Shown: positions 34,523 to 43,898 of the stretch, piece after piece
Position numbering within the stretch: position 1 is the stretch's first letter
Layout of the letters: each line of letters opens with the position of its first letter
Assembly (NCBI GenBank): GCA_963674835.2
Contig: CAXXKC010000003.1
Span: forward strand, 682,001 to 746,000
Direction of reading: 5' to 3'
Length of the DNA: 64,000 nt
Source of the DNA: G963674835 sp963674835
GTDB lineage: Bacteria; Planctomycetota; Planctomycetia; Pirellulales; Thermoguttaceae
The notes under the pieces: model-generated
Databases searched by the model: none
Seen by the model: only the letters and a program-made list of their open reading frames with translations
What the model was told of the DNA's origin: nothing
Made by a program: the position numbers and the translations under genes

Positions 34523-35320
34523 ATGAGGACCAATACCGTCAAACAGCGCCTTCGCGAAGGCAAGCCCACCTTTGGCACTTGGCTTTCCCTGGGCGATCTC
34601 CACGTCGCGCGCGTCTTGGCGCGGCTCGGCTTCGACTGGCTCACGCTCGACATGGAACACGCAGCCATCGACTGGGCTCAGGCCGCGGCCATCTTCGCCG
34701 CCGTTGCCGACGCCGGCTGCGCCCCGCTGGTCCGCGTTCCTGAGGGCGACCACTATTGCATCAAGCGTGTCCTCGACGCCGGCGCCTGGGGAATCGTCGT
34801 CCCCATGGTCAATACGGTCGAGCAAGCCCAAATCGCCATTGCTGCGGCCAAGTACCCGCCGCTGGGCAACCGCAGCGTCGGCGGGGGCGCGCACTCGCTC
34901 AATTTCGACACCTCGGCCGGCGAGTACTACGAGCGGGCCAACGACGAAATCCTTGTCGTGCTGCAGACCGAAAGCCCCCGCGGCGTGGAAAACGCCGAGG
35001 CCATCTACCGCTTGCCCGGCTGCGACGCCATCTTCGTCGGTCCCGTCGATCTCCGCTTCAACATGCGCACCCCCGGCGGCCGCAAGCCCACCGACGCCGA
35101 ACACGAAGCCATGGTCCAACGCGTCATCCAGATCGGTAAGAAGGTGGGAACACCCACCGGCATCCACGCCATGACGCCCGAAAACGCCCTCGAGCGCGCC
35201 GACCAGGGCATGCAGTTCCTCGCCGTCGGCAGCGACCTGCAGATGCTCAACCTCAAGGCCCAGCAGTACGTTCAAACGCTCTGGCCCGACCGAGAGATCC
35301 AACAGTTGGTGCGGTATTGA
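34523..35320 (+). CDS. HpcH/HpaI family aldolase
   Basis: A 265-residue class II aldolase of the type that cleaves 2-keto-3-deoxy sugar acids or 4-hydroxy-2-oxo acids to pyruvate or glyoxylate with an aldehyde. Motifs are LTLDMEHAAID (about 39-49), VVLQTESPRGVENAEAI with the metal-binding Glu, and FVGPVDL with the metal-binding Asp. The substrate cannot be set from sequence. It is the only plus-strand gene in its neighbourhood; the adjacent sialidase-like gene is divergent and the ABC ATPase gene is convergent. Sugar-acid breakdown is a plausible role given the many glycan-related genes in the window. Confidence 0.88.
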   Translation: MRTNTVKQRLREGKPTFGTWLSLGDLHVARVLARLGFDWLTLDMEHAAIDWAQAAAIFAAVADAGCAPLVRVPEGDHYCIKRVLDAGAWGIVVPMVNTVEQAQIAIAAAKYPPLGNRSVGGGAHSLNFDTSAGEYYERANDEILVVLQTESPRGVENAEAIYRLPGCDAIFVGPVDLRFNMRTPGGRKPTDAEHEAMVQRVIQIGKKVGTPTGIHAMTPENALERADQGMQFLAVGSDLQMLNLKAQQYVQTLWPDREIQQLVRY

Positions 35321-35404
35321 AGCAGCGATCTGCCGGAACTCGCAGCCCGAAGGGCAGGGAAGGCGGCGCGCGGCCATGCCCTGGGCACGACCACCCACTT
35401 GCCG

Positions 35405-36331
35405 CTACGCCGTGATTCCCTTCGTCAGCGCCATGAACGCCGTCTCCAGGTTCAACTCGTCTTCCTGGAACGTCTTGAGCTTGTACCCCGCTCCCACGAG
35501 AATGCTCGCCAGGTCGCTATAATCCTGCGTTTCCTTGGTCAGCGTGGCATAGATGTGCCCGTTGCGCAATTCGATCTGTTCGACGCTCTCGTGCTGCTCG
35601 ATCAGCTTCGCCGCGGCCTCCGGATCGCCGGCCACGCCGATCTTGATCAGCGGCTGCTGCCGCACGCGGCGCATCACGTCGGCCACCTCCGCGTTGACCA
35701 GCAACTCGCCGCGCTCGATGATGCCCACCTTGTTGCAGATGTCGGCCAACTCCGGCAGGATGTGGCTCGAAACCATGATCGTCTTGCCCATCTTCCGCAG
35801 TTCTTTCAGCAGGCCTCGAATCTCGATCCGCGCCCGGGGATCCAAACCGCTGGCCGGCTCGTCCAGCAGCAGCACTTGCGGATCGTGCAGCAACACTCTC
35901 GCCAACCCCAGTCGCTGCGTCATGCCGCGCGAAAGGCTGGTCACGAACGCGTCGCGCTTGTAGCCCAGGTCCACCAGCGCCAAGACGTCGTCGCACTTCT
36001 TCCGTCGCGCCGGCCCCTTGATTCGGTACGCGGCCGCGAAGAACTCCAGATACTCGATAACCTTCATGTCGTCGTACACGCCGAAGAAGTCGGGCATGTA
36101 GCCGATCAGCCGCCGGATCTCCTTCGGGTGCGTGTAGATCGAGTGGTCGCAAACGTACGCCTCGCCCCACGTCGGCTGAAGCAGCGTCGCCAGGATCCGC
36201 ATAGTCGTCGTCTTGCCCGAGCCGTTCGGGCCGATGAACCCGAAGAGGTCCCCTTCGACCAAGTCCAGGTTGAGGTTATTGATGGCCCTCAACTCGCCGT
36301 ACACTTTCGTCAACTCTTGTGTCTTGATCAC
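35405..36331 (-). CDS. ABC transporter ATP-binding protein
   Basis: A 308-residue ATPase. Walker A is GPNGSGKTT (about residues 33-41), the signature is LSRGMTQRLGLARVLL, and Walker B is VLLLDEPASGLDP. The layout fits the ABC-2 type family used for export. The expected ABC-2 permease is not in the window: the gene upstream on the same strand (3-base gap) is a large membrane protein with few helices and no permease features. This could mean the permease is encoded elsewhere or that the large protein is a partner of a different kind. Confidence 0.92.
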   Translation of the reverse strand: MIKTQELTKVYGELRAINNLNLDLVEGDLFGFIGPNGSGKTTTMRILATLLQPTWGEAYVCDHSIYTHPKEIRRLIGYMPDFFGVYDDMKVIEYLEFFAAAYRIKGPARRKKCDDVLALVDLGYKRDAFVTSLSRGMTQRLGLARVLLHDPQVLLLDEPASGLDPRARIEIRGLLKELRKMGKTIMVSSHILPELADICNKVGIIERGELLVNAEVADVMRRVRQQPLIKIGVAGDPEAAAKLIEQHESVEQIELRNGHIYATLTKETQDYSDLASILVGAGYKLKTFQEDELNLETAFMALTKGITA

Positions 36332-36334
36332 GCG

Positions 36335-38587
36335 TTACTCCGCTTTGGCGACGGGATAGACGAATCGGTAAATCGTCAGGCGGCGGTCGTTCGGACCGGC
36401 GATGGGCTTCCCATCGCGCAGGATGACCGAGCCATGCCGGGCCTCGCCCGAACCATCCTCAGGCACGGTGGCCACCAGGATCGCCCGATCCGCCTTCAAC
36501 AAGCTCGTCATATCGACGAAGTTCTGGTAGCGATCCAACAGCCCCGTATAGCCGGTCCCGCCGGACTGGTCGAAGAACATCATCATGCGAAGGATGTATC
36601 CCAGATCCACGCTCGACGGCTCATAGGGCGTCGATTCATGGTATAGCTTGTTCGAGTCTTCTCTTTCGAGAACTTTAGTCGACTCTTTTCTCGTCACGAT
36701 CCGCTGCCCGGTCATCATGGCCCGCATGTCGCGACGGCGCGAGGAAACCCCAATCGAAGCCATCTCCCCGGGCCCAAGCGTTCCCAGTTCGTACACCCAT
36801 CGGCCATACACCAACAGACAATCGGTCAACGGGCAATCCAGCGTGTTGATCACTCGTCCCGTGATCACCTGATCCTCGTCGACGAATCGCGCCTCGGGGT
36901 ACACGGCCGTGGTCGTGCTCCATCGCGACGTGAAGCATTTGCTCGCCCAAATCTGGATCGGCACGCCCTGCATCGCGTTCAACTCCGGGGTGAACGCGTA
37001 CGGCTGCTTCAGCGAAATCGGGTTGGCCGTCGTGGGATCCATGCCGCCCAGCGCCTCGCCCGGCAGCCCCATCCACGAAAACACCAGGTCGCGAACCGGC
37101 GCGTCATCCTTGCCCAGCGGGATCGGCTGGCACGTAAGGTCGTAGCGATCCATCCGTGGGCTGAACACGTCGGCCCACGATGTGCCTCGCAGCCATTTCG
37201 ACTCGGTGTCCACGTCGATCAGGCTCACCTGGTTGATGCGAACGTCCTCACCCTTGAACCGGTACGCCAGAACGTAGGCGACCACGCCGAACGCAATCAC
37301 CACAAGCGGAAACGTTACCCACGTCAGCTCCATACGCGGACTGAACTTGCGCAGAAGGAAGTAGTCGACCGGTCCGATCAACACCAGGTACAGAATCACC
37401 AGCCCGGCCACCAGCGAAAACGACACGGCCGACACGCCGCTGTATTGATCCAACGCGCTGCGCAACTGGCCGGCGATGTCGGTGAATCCGTAGTGCATCA
37501 CCGCCGTTCGCTCTTTCAGCTCTCCCGGGGCCGCGGTCGACCAATCCAGCAACCGGCTCAACAGCAACCCTCGGTCCGGCCAATCGGCCAGCGGCGGACC
37601 GTCCAAATCGGCCGCCACGAAGATCACCTGACCAAGTCCCCACGCGCGGCGAATCACCAGCGGCAGATTACTGTCGCGCACTTCCACCGTGCCGTGTACA
37701 TTCTGCAACTGCGGCACTCGCAGCCCATGGCGTCCGCGTACCCCTTGTTCAATCCGCACGGAACTGCCCGCATAGGCCTCCAGCGAATTCGCCAGCGGCG
37801 GCACGACCATGCGTTGCAACTGCCCAGGCCGGAATCGAGCCCATGGCGATCCGTCCGCTAGAATCCGCTCTCCCTGGCTACCCACCGACAGCACCAGCTT
37901 GCCACCCATCCGAATCCACTTGTCCAATGCCAGGATCTGCGGACCGTTGGGCTCCAGATTGTCGAATAGCTCCGGCTTGCTCGTCCCCACCACCAGCGCA
38001 TCCAGCGATTCGTAACCGTACCACTCGTCGGGCAACGCCGCCGTCGACTCCAGCCGCACGGCCACTGGCTGTTCGCCCGGATGTTGCCACTGCAAGTCGG
38101 CAACCTGGTCGATTCCCACCGGCGCCCCGCTCAAGCCAGCCACCACGCGACACGTGGAACGGGCCGCCAGCGGATACTCACCCTCTTGCGGCGTCGCCGA
38201 GGCGCGGAAGATCCGGCTGGTTACAACCCCGTCGCCCGTGCGAAACTCCACCACCATCTGGCTTTCGACGCGGCCGAATCGGGTGTACAGCATCACCAGC
38301 TTCGGTTGCCCCGCCGCCAGCTCAATCGGGCGATCCGAAGGCGTCGTCGTTCGGCTAGGCGCCCCGTCGGTGTCAGGCACGGTCAGCGTCACGTGCCCGC
38401 GCACCGCCTGCCCGCCGCCACGCAACGTCACTTTGACCGGCGTCCATACTCCCGCCCGATAATGCCCCTCGAAGCCGACTTCCACCGCAACGATGGCTGG
38501 CGACTGCGCGTCGGTCTGCTGCGCACAGGCCGCCACCGGCAACAGCAGGAATACCATCAGGCAGGGGGCAAGAACTCGTCCGATCAT
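36335..38587 (-). CDS. Large exported membrane protein next to ABC ATPase
   Basis: A 750-residue protein with an N-terminal signal (lipobox-like VAAC near residue 21), a periplasmic beta-rich region with VEVGFEGHYRAGVWTPVKVTLRGG at its start, a GATase1-like central segment, and two membrane helices (about 395-415 and 425-445) around VSFSLVAGLVILYLVLIGPVDYF. The C-terminal part is again soluble. Such proteins sit beside ABC ATPases in planctomycetes and recall the GldG/BatA style. No catalytic residues are apparent. It overlaps the mazG stop by four bases and ends 3 bases before the ABC ATPase start, so all three genes form an operon. Confidence 0.72.
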   Translation of the reverse strand: MIGRVLAPCLMVFLLLPVAACAQQTDAQSPAIVAVEVGFEGHYRAGVWTPVKVTLRGGGQAVRGHVTLTVPDTDGAPSRTTTPSDRPIELAAGQPKLVMLYTRFGRVESQMVVEFRTGDGVVTSRIFRASATPQEGEYPLAARSTCRVVAGLSGAPVGIDQVADLQWQHPGEQPVAVRLESTAALPDEWYGYESLDALVVGTSKPELFDNLEPNGPQILALDKWIRMGGKLVLSVGSQGERILADGSPWARFRPGQLQRMVVPPLANSLEAYAGSSVRIEQGVRGRHGLRVPQLQNVHGTVEVRDSNLPLVIRRAWGLGQVIFVAADLDGPPLADWPDRGLLLSRLLDWSTAAPGELKERTAVMHYGFTDIAGQLRSALDQYSGVSAVSFSLVAGLVILYLVLIGPVDYFLLRKFSPRMELTWVTFPLVVIAFGVVAYVLAYRFKGEDVRINQVSLIDVDTESKWLRGTSWADVFSPRMDRYDLTCQPIPLGKDDAPVRDLVFSWMGLPGEALGGMDPTTANPISLKQPYAFTPELNAMQGVPIQIWASKCFTSRWSTTTAVYPEARFVDEDQVITGRVINTLDCPLTDCLLVYGRWVYELGTLGPGEMASIGVSSRRRDMRAMMTGQRIVTRKESTKVLEREDSNKLYHESTPYEPSSVDLGYILRMMMFFDQSGGTGYTGLLDRYQNFVDMTSLLKADRAILVATVPEDGSGEARHGSVILRDGKPIAGPNDRRLTIYRFVYPVAKAE

Positions 38588-38940
38588 GGCTTTCCCGCAT
38601 CAGGACAGACGCATATCAATTGGCCGCAACCCGGGCACCCGGAACCGTACTTCGCAGCTACGGCTTCGGCCAGATCGACGCCCGCCACGTTGGCGATCGT
38701 GGTCAGCCATGCCAGCACGTCGGCGAACTCGGCCGTTTGTTGCTCGTGCGTGCCGCTGCGAAGTGCCGAGGCCAGTTCGCCCACCTCTTCGATGAGCCAC
38801 ATAAACGTACCTTCCACTCCGCGCGCCACGTCTTTTTTCAAATACATGTCGCGGATCAGTTGCTGGAACCCGGCCAACGTGATCGCCAAGCCACTCCCTT
38901 GGGTGGAATCCTCCGATTTGACAGGACCTTCAGCACTCAC
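38584..38940 (-). CDS. MazG-like nucleotide pyrophosphohydrolase
   Basis: A 118-residue NTP pyrophosphatase of the MazG superfamily. The metal-binding motif is clear: EEVGELASAL followed by EFADVLAWL (about residues 51-60 and 71-79), the usual ExxE(12-28)ExxD layout. The C terminus has an unusual Cys-rich end (CPGCGQLICVC), which may bind zinc. It is the first gene of the minus-strand operon with the large membrane protein and ABC ATPase and overlaps the next gene as ATGA. The likely role is removal of aberrant nucleotides; the reason for pairing with the ABC genes is unknown. Confidence 0.85.
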   Translation of the reverse strand: MSAEGPVKSEDSTQGSGLAITLAGFQQLIRDMYLKKDVARGVEGTFMWLIEEVGELASALRSGTHEQQTAEFADVLAWLTTIANVAGVDLAEAVAAKYGSGCPGCGQLICVCPDAGKP

Positions 38941-39123
38941 GTCTCAAATTCTCCTCAATACAGCAACCAATAACGGAGGCTGCTTGGCCACCCACAGGTA
39001 GTGACTGCGACCCCAACGACACTTGGCGCAATTATGCCTTGCGCGCAGCGGTTCCGCAAACCTGGCAGCCGGCTTCCGCCTCCCCTACGTGCTCCCGGCA
39101 CACAATGTTCACGCCATCTCTGG

Positions 39124-40968
39124 CTACCCCTCACACATCGCCAAACGCTGCTCGACCGACCGGCCGTATTGCCGCTCCAGATGCGTGCGTCCCTGGCGAA
39201 TGCCGATGTGGTCCCAGGCAAAGCACGTCTCCAGCGGACGATCGCAATGCAGTAGCGACTCCGTATCCAGTCCCGACGCCGCCAGGGCCTCCTGCCAGAG
39301 CTCGGGCCGATGCTGGTCGCTCCAGTCGTCGAACCGCGCGCCGCGTCGCCAGGCACCCTCGATCACCGGTCCCAGCCGACGGTCGCCGCGCGCCAGCAGC
39401 CCCTCCAACAGGCTCGATCCGACGTCGTGGCACTTGATATTCACCGTCCGCAGCCGCCGTCGTTGCCACAGGTGGCGGTGCGCCTGCCGGAAGTACTCGG
39501 CCCGCTGCATACCGCTCCATTGCAGCGGCGTGTGCGGCTTGGGAACGAAGTTCGACACGTTGGCCACGACCGTCGCAAACCGGCCCGTCACCTCCTTACC
39601 CAACCGCGAAATCTGTTCGGCCATGTCGACGATCCCATCCAGGTCGATGGTCCGCTCTCCGGGCAACCCGCACATGAAATACAGCTTCACCCGCTGAAAG
39701 CCTTGCTGAAACGCGATCCGGCACCCTGCGAACAGATCCTCGTTGCGGATCCGCTTGCCGATCTGTGCGCGCATGTCGTCCAAAGCCGCTTCCGGCGCCA
39801 GCGTCAATCCGCTGCGGCGATCCGTCTGCAGCGACTGGCTGACGGCCTGCAACTGTTCGTTCACTCGCAGGCTGGGCACCGAAACCGTCGCTCCCAACGG
39901 CCGCAGCGCCTCCTGCATGGCGCGCAACAGTTCCGCAAACTGCGGATAATCGCTCGTCGAAAGCGACAGCAGCGAAACCTCGTTGTAACCCGTGTTGCGG
40001 CACGAATCCACCGCGGCCCGCACCAGTGTCTCGATACGCCGGAAGCGCAGCGGGCGTTTGCTCGTCGTGCTCTGGCAGAAACGGCAATGCCAAGGACATC
40101 CGCGCATGATCTCCAGTGCAATGCGATCCTGCACGACTTCGATCCACGGGACGATCGGCGCGGTGGGCAGCGCCATGGCGTCCAGGTCGGCCACGACCGC
40201 CGGCCTCATGAACGCCGGCACGCCCGCCTGCGCCGGTTCCGGCGCCGTTGCGAACGTCCCGTCAGCGTATGCCACGCGGTACGCCTGCGGCACGTACACG
40301 TGCGGAAGCCCGCGAGCCAACTCGACGAGTGCCGCCGCCCGGTCGGCCGCGGCCGACCGCGCCTCCAGCCACGCGTCGCACACCGCCGGCAACATCTCCT
40401 CCCCGTCGCCGATCACGAATAGATCGACGAAGTCCGCCATCGGCTCCGGGTTCTGCGCGCAAGGCCCCCCGGCGATCACCAGCGGATGCTCGCGCCCCCG
40501 ATCTCGTGCCGCCAACGGAATCCCGGCCAAATCGAGGATCGTCAGCACGTTGGTGTAGCCCAGATCGTGCTGTAGCGTGAAACCCAGCACGTCGAACTCC
40601 GACAAAGGCGTATACGTTTCCAGGCTCGCCAGCGGCAGTCCGCTCCGCCGCAGGGCCTGTTCCATGTCGCCCCACGGCGCGAACACCCGCTCGCACGCCC
40701 AGTCGTCCCGCCGGTTCAGCCCATGGTAGAGAACCTGCAGCCCGTGGTTGCTCATCCCGATGGCATACGTATCCGGAAATGCCAGGCAGAACTTGCCCCG
40801 CACCGAGCGGTGGTCCTTGACCACGGCGTTCAGCTCGCCGCCGATGTACTGCCCCGGTGTTTGCACCCCCGGGAGGATGTTCTTCGCGATCCGGTCCTTC
40901 AGTGCCTGGTTCAACACGGCCGTTCCGTCTTGTATAGTGATACTAGGGGCGATGCTCCCCCACGCCAT
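39124..40968 (-). CDS. TIGR03960-type radical SAM protein
   Basis: A 614-residue protein with an N-terminal B12-binding-like region and a radical SAM domain whose iron-sulfur motif is CPWHCRFC (CxxxCxxC) at about residues 300-307. The segment NILPGVQTPGQYIGGELN near the start is typical of the family, and the C-terminal part (NVSNFVPKPHTPLQW) matches too. ATG 40968 is used; a GTG at 40917 would place the start closer to the family norm and is a real alternative. Its reaction is not known; in many bacteria it is linked to tRNA or cell-division genes. It is divergent from the methyltransferase gene. Confidence 0.85.
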   Translation of the reverse strand: MAWGSIAPSITIQDGTAVLNQALKDRIAKNILPGVQTPGQYIGGELNAVVKDHRSVRGKFCLAFPDTYAIGMSNHGLQVLYHGLNRRDDWACERVFAPWGDMEQALRRSGLPLASLETYTPLSEFDVLGFTLQHDLGYTNVLTILDLAGIPLAARDRGREHPLVIAGGPCAQNPEPMADFVDLFVIGDGEEMLPAVCDAWLEARSAAADRAAALVELARGLPHVYVPQAYRVAYADGTFATAPEPAQAGVPAFMRPAVVADLDAMALPTAPIVPWIEVVQDRIALEIMRGCPWHCRFCQSTTSKRPLRFRRIETLVRAAVDSCRNTGYNEVSLLSLSTSDYPQFAELLRAMQEALRPLGATVSVPSLRVNEQLQAVSQSLQTDRRSGLTLAPEAALDDMRAQIGKRIRNEDLFAGCRIAFQQGFQRVKLYFMCGLPGERTIDLDGIVDMAEQISRLGKEVTGRFATVVANVSNFVPKPHTPLQWSGMQRAEYFRQAHRHLWQRRRLRTVNIKCHDVGSSLLEGLLARGDRRLGPVIEGAWRRGARFDDWSDQHRPELWQEALAASGLDTESLLHCDRPLETCFAWDHIGIRQGRTHLERQYGRSVEQRLAMCEG

Positions 40969-41149
40969 GGCGGGCAACCCGGTCCCGAGGCCGGTCCGCC
41001 GGCAGGGCGCTCGCCCGATCGGTCGTATACTGAAGAGGATGGCCCCTCGGCGCATCGCTCCTCCGCGATTATCGCACAACCCACGGCGTCGCTGTAGGGT
41101 ACCCGGCGACGTTTGCGTTTCGGCGTCCTGGCAGTACGGAGAACGCCCC

Positions 41150-42388
41150 ATGAACAAGCTTCTGCGGCGACAATCGATCGTTCTCGGCGCGGCTCTTGCG
41201 GTCGCCCTGACATGTCAACGCGGGCTCGGCCAGGCCCACGACCGGTTCCTGCAGGCTCGCAATCGACTGGTCGATAAAAACATCGTCGGCGCCGGCGTCA
41301 AGGACCCCCGCGTCGTCGACGCCATCCGAAACACGCCACGGCACGAGTTCGTCCCGCTCAACCAACGCCAATACGCCTACTACGACATGGCTCTGCCGAT
41401 CGGCAACGGCCAGACCATCTCGCCGCCGTTCATCGTCGCCTTCATGACCGAGCAGCTTCAGCCCGAGTTGGGCGACAAGGTGCTCGAAATCGGCACCGGA
41501 AGCGGCTACCAGGCGGCCGTCCTTAGCGGCCTCGTCCGCGAGGTCGACACGATCGAAATCGTCGCGCCGCTCGGACAGCGCGCTACCGCCACGCTCCGCC
41601 GGCTCGGTTACGACAACGTGCACGTCAAGATCGGCGACGGTTACCAGGGCTGGCCCGAGAAGGCCCCCTTCGACAAGATCATCGTCACCTGTTCGCCCGA
41701 GCAGGTGCCGCCCGCTCTCGTCCAACAGCTTCGCGAAGGCGGCCGCATGATCATCCCCGTCGGGCAACGCTATCAGCAGAACCTCTGCCTGATGAAGAAG
41801 GTCAACGGCAAGATGGAGGTCGAGTCGATGCATCCCACGCTCTTCGTGCCCATGACCGGCATGGCAGAGCAGCGCCGCCAGCAGCTCCCCGATCCGGCGC
41901 ATCCCACCGTCCACAACGGCGACTTCGAAGAACTCATTCCTGACACCGACCAGGCGGCCGGCTGGCACTACCAGCGCCAAATGGAAGTTGTGCACGATGG
42001 CGGTTCGCCGACCGGCGGCAACTGCATGTTGTTCTCCAACACCCAACCCGGCCTGGTCGCCCAGGTGCTCCAGGGGCTGGCCGTCGACGGCCGCGAAGTC
42101 CGGCAATTGTCGGTCCGCCTCGACGTCCGCGGCGAAGACCTCCGTCCCGGTCAGAATCTCCAGCAACAGGCCATACTGGTCCTCGTTTTCTACGACGATC
42201 GCCGCGCAACGGTCGGTGAAGCCGTCCTGGGCCCGTGGCGAGGTACCTTCGACTGGCGAACCGAATCCTCCATCGTCGCCGTCCCACCCAAAGCCCGCGA
42301 GGCCATCATGCGCGTCGGGCTGCTCGGCGGCACCGGCAAACTCTGGGTCGATCACATCCAACTCGAGCGCTACGAGCCCAATCGCTGA
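41150..42388 (+). CDS. pcm: Secreted protein-L-isoaspartate O-methyltransferase with C-terminal beta-sandwich
   Basis: A 412-residue protein. The N terminus looks like a signal peptide (cleavage near RGLGQAHD). The methyltransferase domain (about 30-240) has the family motif GQTISPPFIVAFMTEQLQ and the SAM-binding loop VLEIGTGSGYQAAVLS. Usual PCMTs are about 210 residues and cytoplasmic; here about 160 extra C-terminal residues form a beta-sandwich like a carbohydrate-binding module (SVRLDVRGEDL, WVDHIQLERY). Such a protein would repair damaged Asp residues in exported proteins, though SAM supply outside the cytoplasm is a puzzle. A -10 element TATACT lies at 41026-41031. The 3' end overlaps the convergent rodA/ftsW-type gene by 19 bases. 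Confidence 0.85.
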   Translation: MNKLLRRQSIVLGAALAVALTCQRGLGQAHDRFLQARNRLVDKNIVGAGVKDPRVVDAIRNTPRHEFVPLNQRQYAYYDMALPIGNGQTISPPFIVAFMTEQLQPELGDKVLEIGTGSGYQAAVLSGLVREVDTIEIVAPLGQRATATLRRLGYDNVHVKIGDGYQGWPEKAPFDKIIVTCSPEQVPPALVQQLREGGRMIIPVGQRYQQNLCLMKKVNGKMEVESMHPTLFVPMTGMAEQRRQQLPDPAHPTVHNGDFEELIPDTDQAAGWHYQRQMEVVHDGGSPTGGNCMLFSNTQPGLVAQVLQGLAVDGREVRQLSVRLDVRGEDLRPGQNLQQQAILVLVFYDDRRATVGEAVLGPWRGTFDWRTESSIVAVPPKAREAIMRVGLLGGTGKLWVDHIQLERYEPNR

Positions 42389-43554
42389 AATCGCCCGCTG
42401 TCCGCCGCCAAAGACCTGCGACCGGCAAAGCGATGCCGGAACGGTTCCCGGTTCACCTCGTAGCCTGGCCGCAATCCCACGTTCACCAGCAGCCCCAGAA
42501 CCAGGCAATGCGCCAATAGCCCGGACCCGCCGTAGCTCACCAGCGGCAGCGAAAGCCCCGTGATCGGCAACAGACCGACGGTCATCCCCGTATTGATGAG
42601 CACCTGAACCGCCACCAGTGCGCTAAGCCCCGCGGCCAACAGACGCCCATACGGCTCCCGCGTCGCGGCCGCAATGGCCGCGCCTCGCCACACCACCAGC
42701 GCATAGAGCCCCAACACTAGCGCAATGCCGGGTAAACCTAGGCGCTCCTTCAACACGCAGAAGATGAAATCCGTACGCGCCTCCGGCAGATGACACGCCG
42801 CCGGGTCGTCGACCGCTGGCCCGCCGATCAGGCTTCCCCACATCCCGCCCAGCGCAAGCATCTGCTTCGCCTGACGCAGTTGGTACGCATCGCCCAACGC
42901 CGTTTCTCCCGCCCCGGCCTGACGAAACAGCGACGTCACACGTGATTGCTGCTCGTGGCTCATCTGCGTCCACAGCAACGGCGCCGCCAACAGCCCGGCC
43001 ACGACCAGCCCCACGAGGTCACCCCGCCGGGCACCCGCCACGGCCAGCATCACCAACAGCACCGGCAGGAAGACCAACGCCGTCCCCAGATCCGGTTCCC
43101 GCAGGATCAACAGCACCGGCACCAAGGTCAGCAGCAGCGGCCAAAGCACGCCCACCAGCCGGCGATAGTTCTCCCGGTACATCAAGTAGCGCGCCATGGC
43201 CAAGATCCACGCCACCTTCGCCAGCTCCGAGGGCTGCAGGCCGATGCCCCCCACGCGAAGCCATCGCCGTGCCCCATTAACCGGTGGGAAGAGGTAGACC
43301 ACCAACAACAGAATCAGCGCCACGCCCAGTGCCGCGTAGCTCCACCGGCTCAGCACGCGATAGCTGGGAATCGTGGCCGCAAGCATGGCCACTATCCCCA
43401 CGACCGTCCAAATCATCTGCTGCCGAAGGAAATGCCCGTTGCCATCGTTAAGTTGCTCGCACCGCGCGATCCCCAGCCAGCCCAGCCCCACCAGCATCGC
43501 GGCGGCAAGCAGGATCGACCAGGGAAGACGGGCAGCCCAGTCCGTGGCTTTCAA
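42370..43554 (-). CDS. SEDS-family peptidoglycan polymerase (RodA/FtsW type)
   Basis: A 394-residue membrane protein with about ten hydrophobic segments. SEDS motifs include GIGLQPSELAKVAWILAMARY (about 108-128, holding the catalytic region), the REPDLGTALVFLP segment and GLSLPLVSYGGSGLLAH near the C terminus. These enzymes polymerise glycan strands at the cell surface. Whether it is RodA or FtsW is not clear from sequence. The start is the TTG at 43554, chosen because AAGGAGGAG lies at 43561-43569 at normal spacing; an upstream TTG at 43587 is less likely. Many planctomycetes lack FtsZ but keep peptidoglycan, so an elongation role is plausible. Confidence 0.88.
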   Translation of the reverse strand: MKATDWAARLPWSILLAAAMLVGLGWLGIARCEQLNDGNGHFLRQQMIWTVVGIVAMLAATIPSYRVLSRWSYAALGVALILLLVVYLFPPVNGARRWLRVGGIGLQPSELAKVAWILAMARYLMYRENYRRLVGVLWPLLLTLVPVLLILREPDLGTALVFLPVLLVMLAVAGARRGDLVGLVVAGLLAAPLLWTQMSHEQQSRVTSLFRQAGAGETALGDAYQLRQAKQMLALGGMWGSLIGGPAVDDPAACHLPEARTDFIFCVLKERLGLPGIALVLGLYALVVWRGAAIAAATREPYGRLLAAGLSALVAVQVLINTGMTVGLLPITGLSLPLVSYGGSGLLAHCLVLGLLVNVGLRPGYEVNREPFRHRFAGRRSLAADSGRFQRLGS

Positions 43555-43898
43555 CGACAACTCCTCCTTGCCGGGGGTCCAATACAACTGGCAAGATTGG
43601 CAAGATTATAGGTCCTGTCCGCGCCTGTCGCGAGACCACTTACCGCTTGCCCGCAACTGCCGAGCGACTCCAGAAACACAAGCCTCGACCGGTGGTTGCG
43701 CGAAGTAGCCCAGGCGAGAATGTCGACTTCAGGAAGTCACTGGACGAATTTGCGAAATAATCGGAAAAATCCCTCTTTTTTTCGTATACTCCCACGTCTT
43801 CGCGGCCCACGCAGACTACTTGAATCATGAGCTACGCTTGCTATGCTTGAGCATCGTTGCGACAGCAATCTCCCGGCCCGTTACAAGGAGCGAAGCAC
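43555..43898. other. Divergent intergenic region with two candidate promoters
   Basis: No gene is seen in these 344 bases. A minus-strand TATAAT (43605-43610) fits a promoter for the SEDS gene; just downstream of it are two direct repeats of GGCAAGATT. A plus-strand TATACT (43785-43790) in an A/T-rich patch fits a promoter for the TIGR03000 gene. Neither has a good -35 box. Confidence 0.5.

Noticed and set aside
39310..40422. Long plus-strand open frame of 370 codons opposite the radical SAM gene
   Set aside because: It is a shadow of the minus-strand gene; composition is Arg/His/Gln-rich without any motif.
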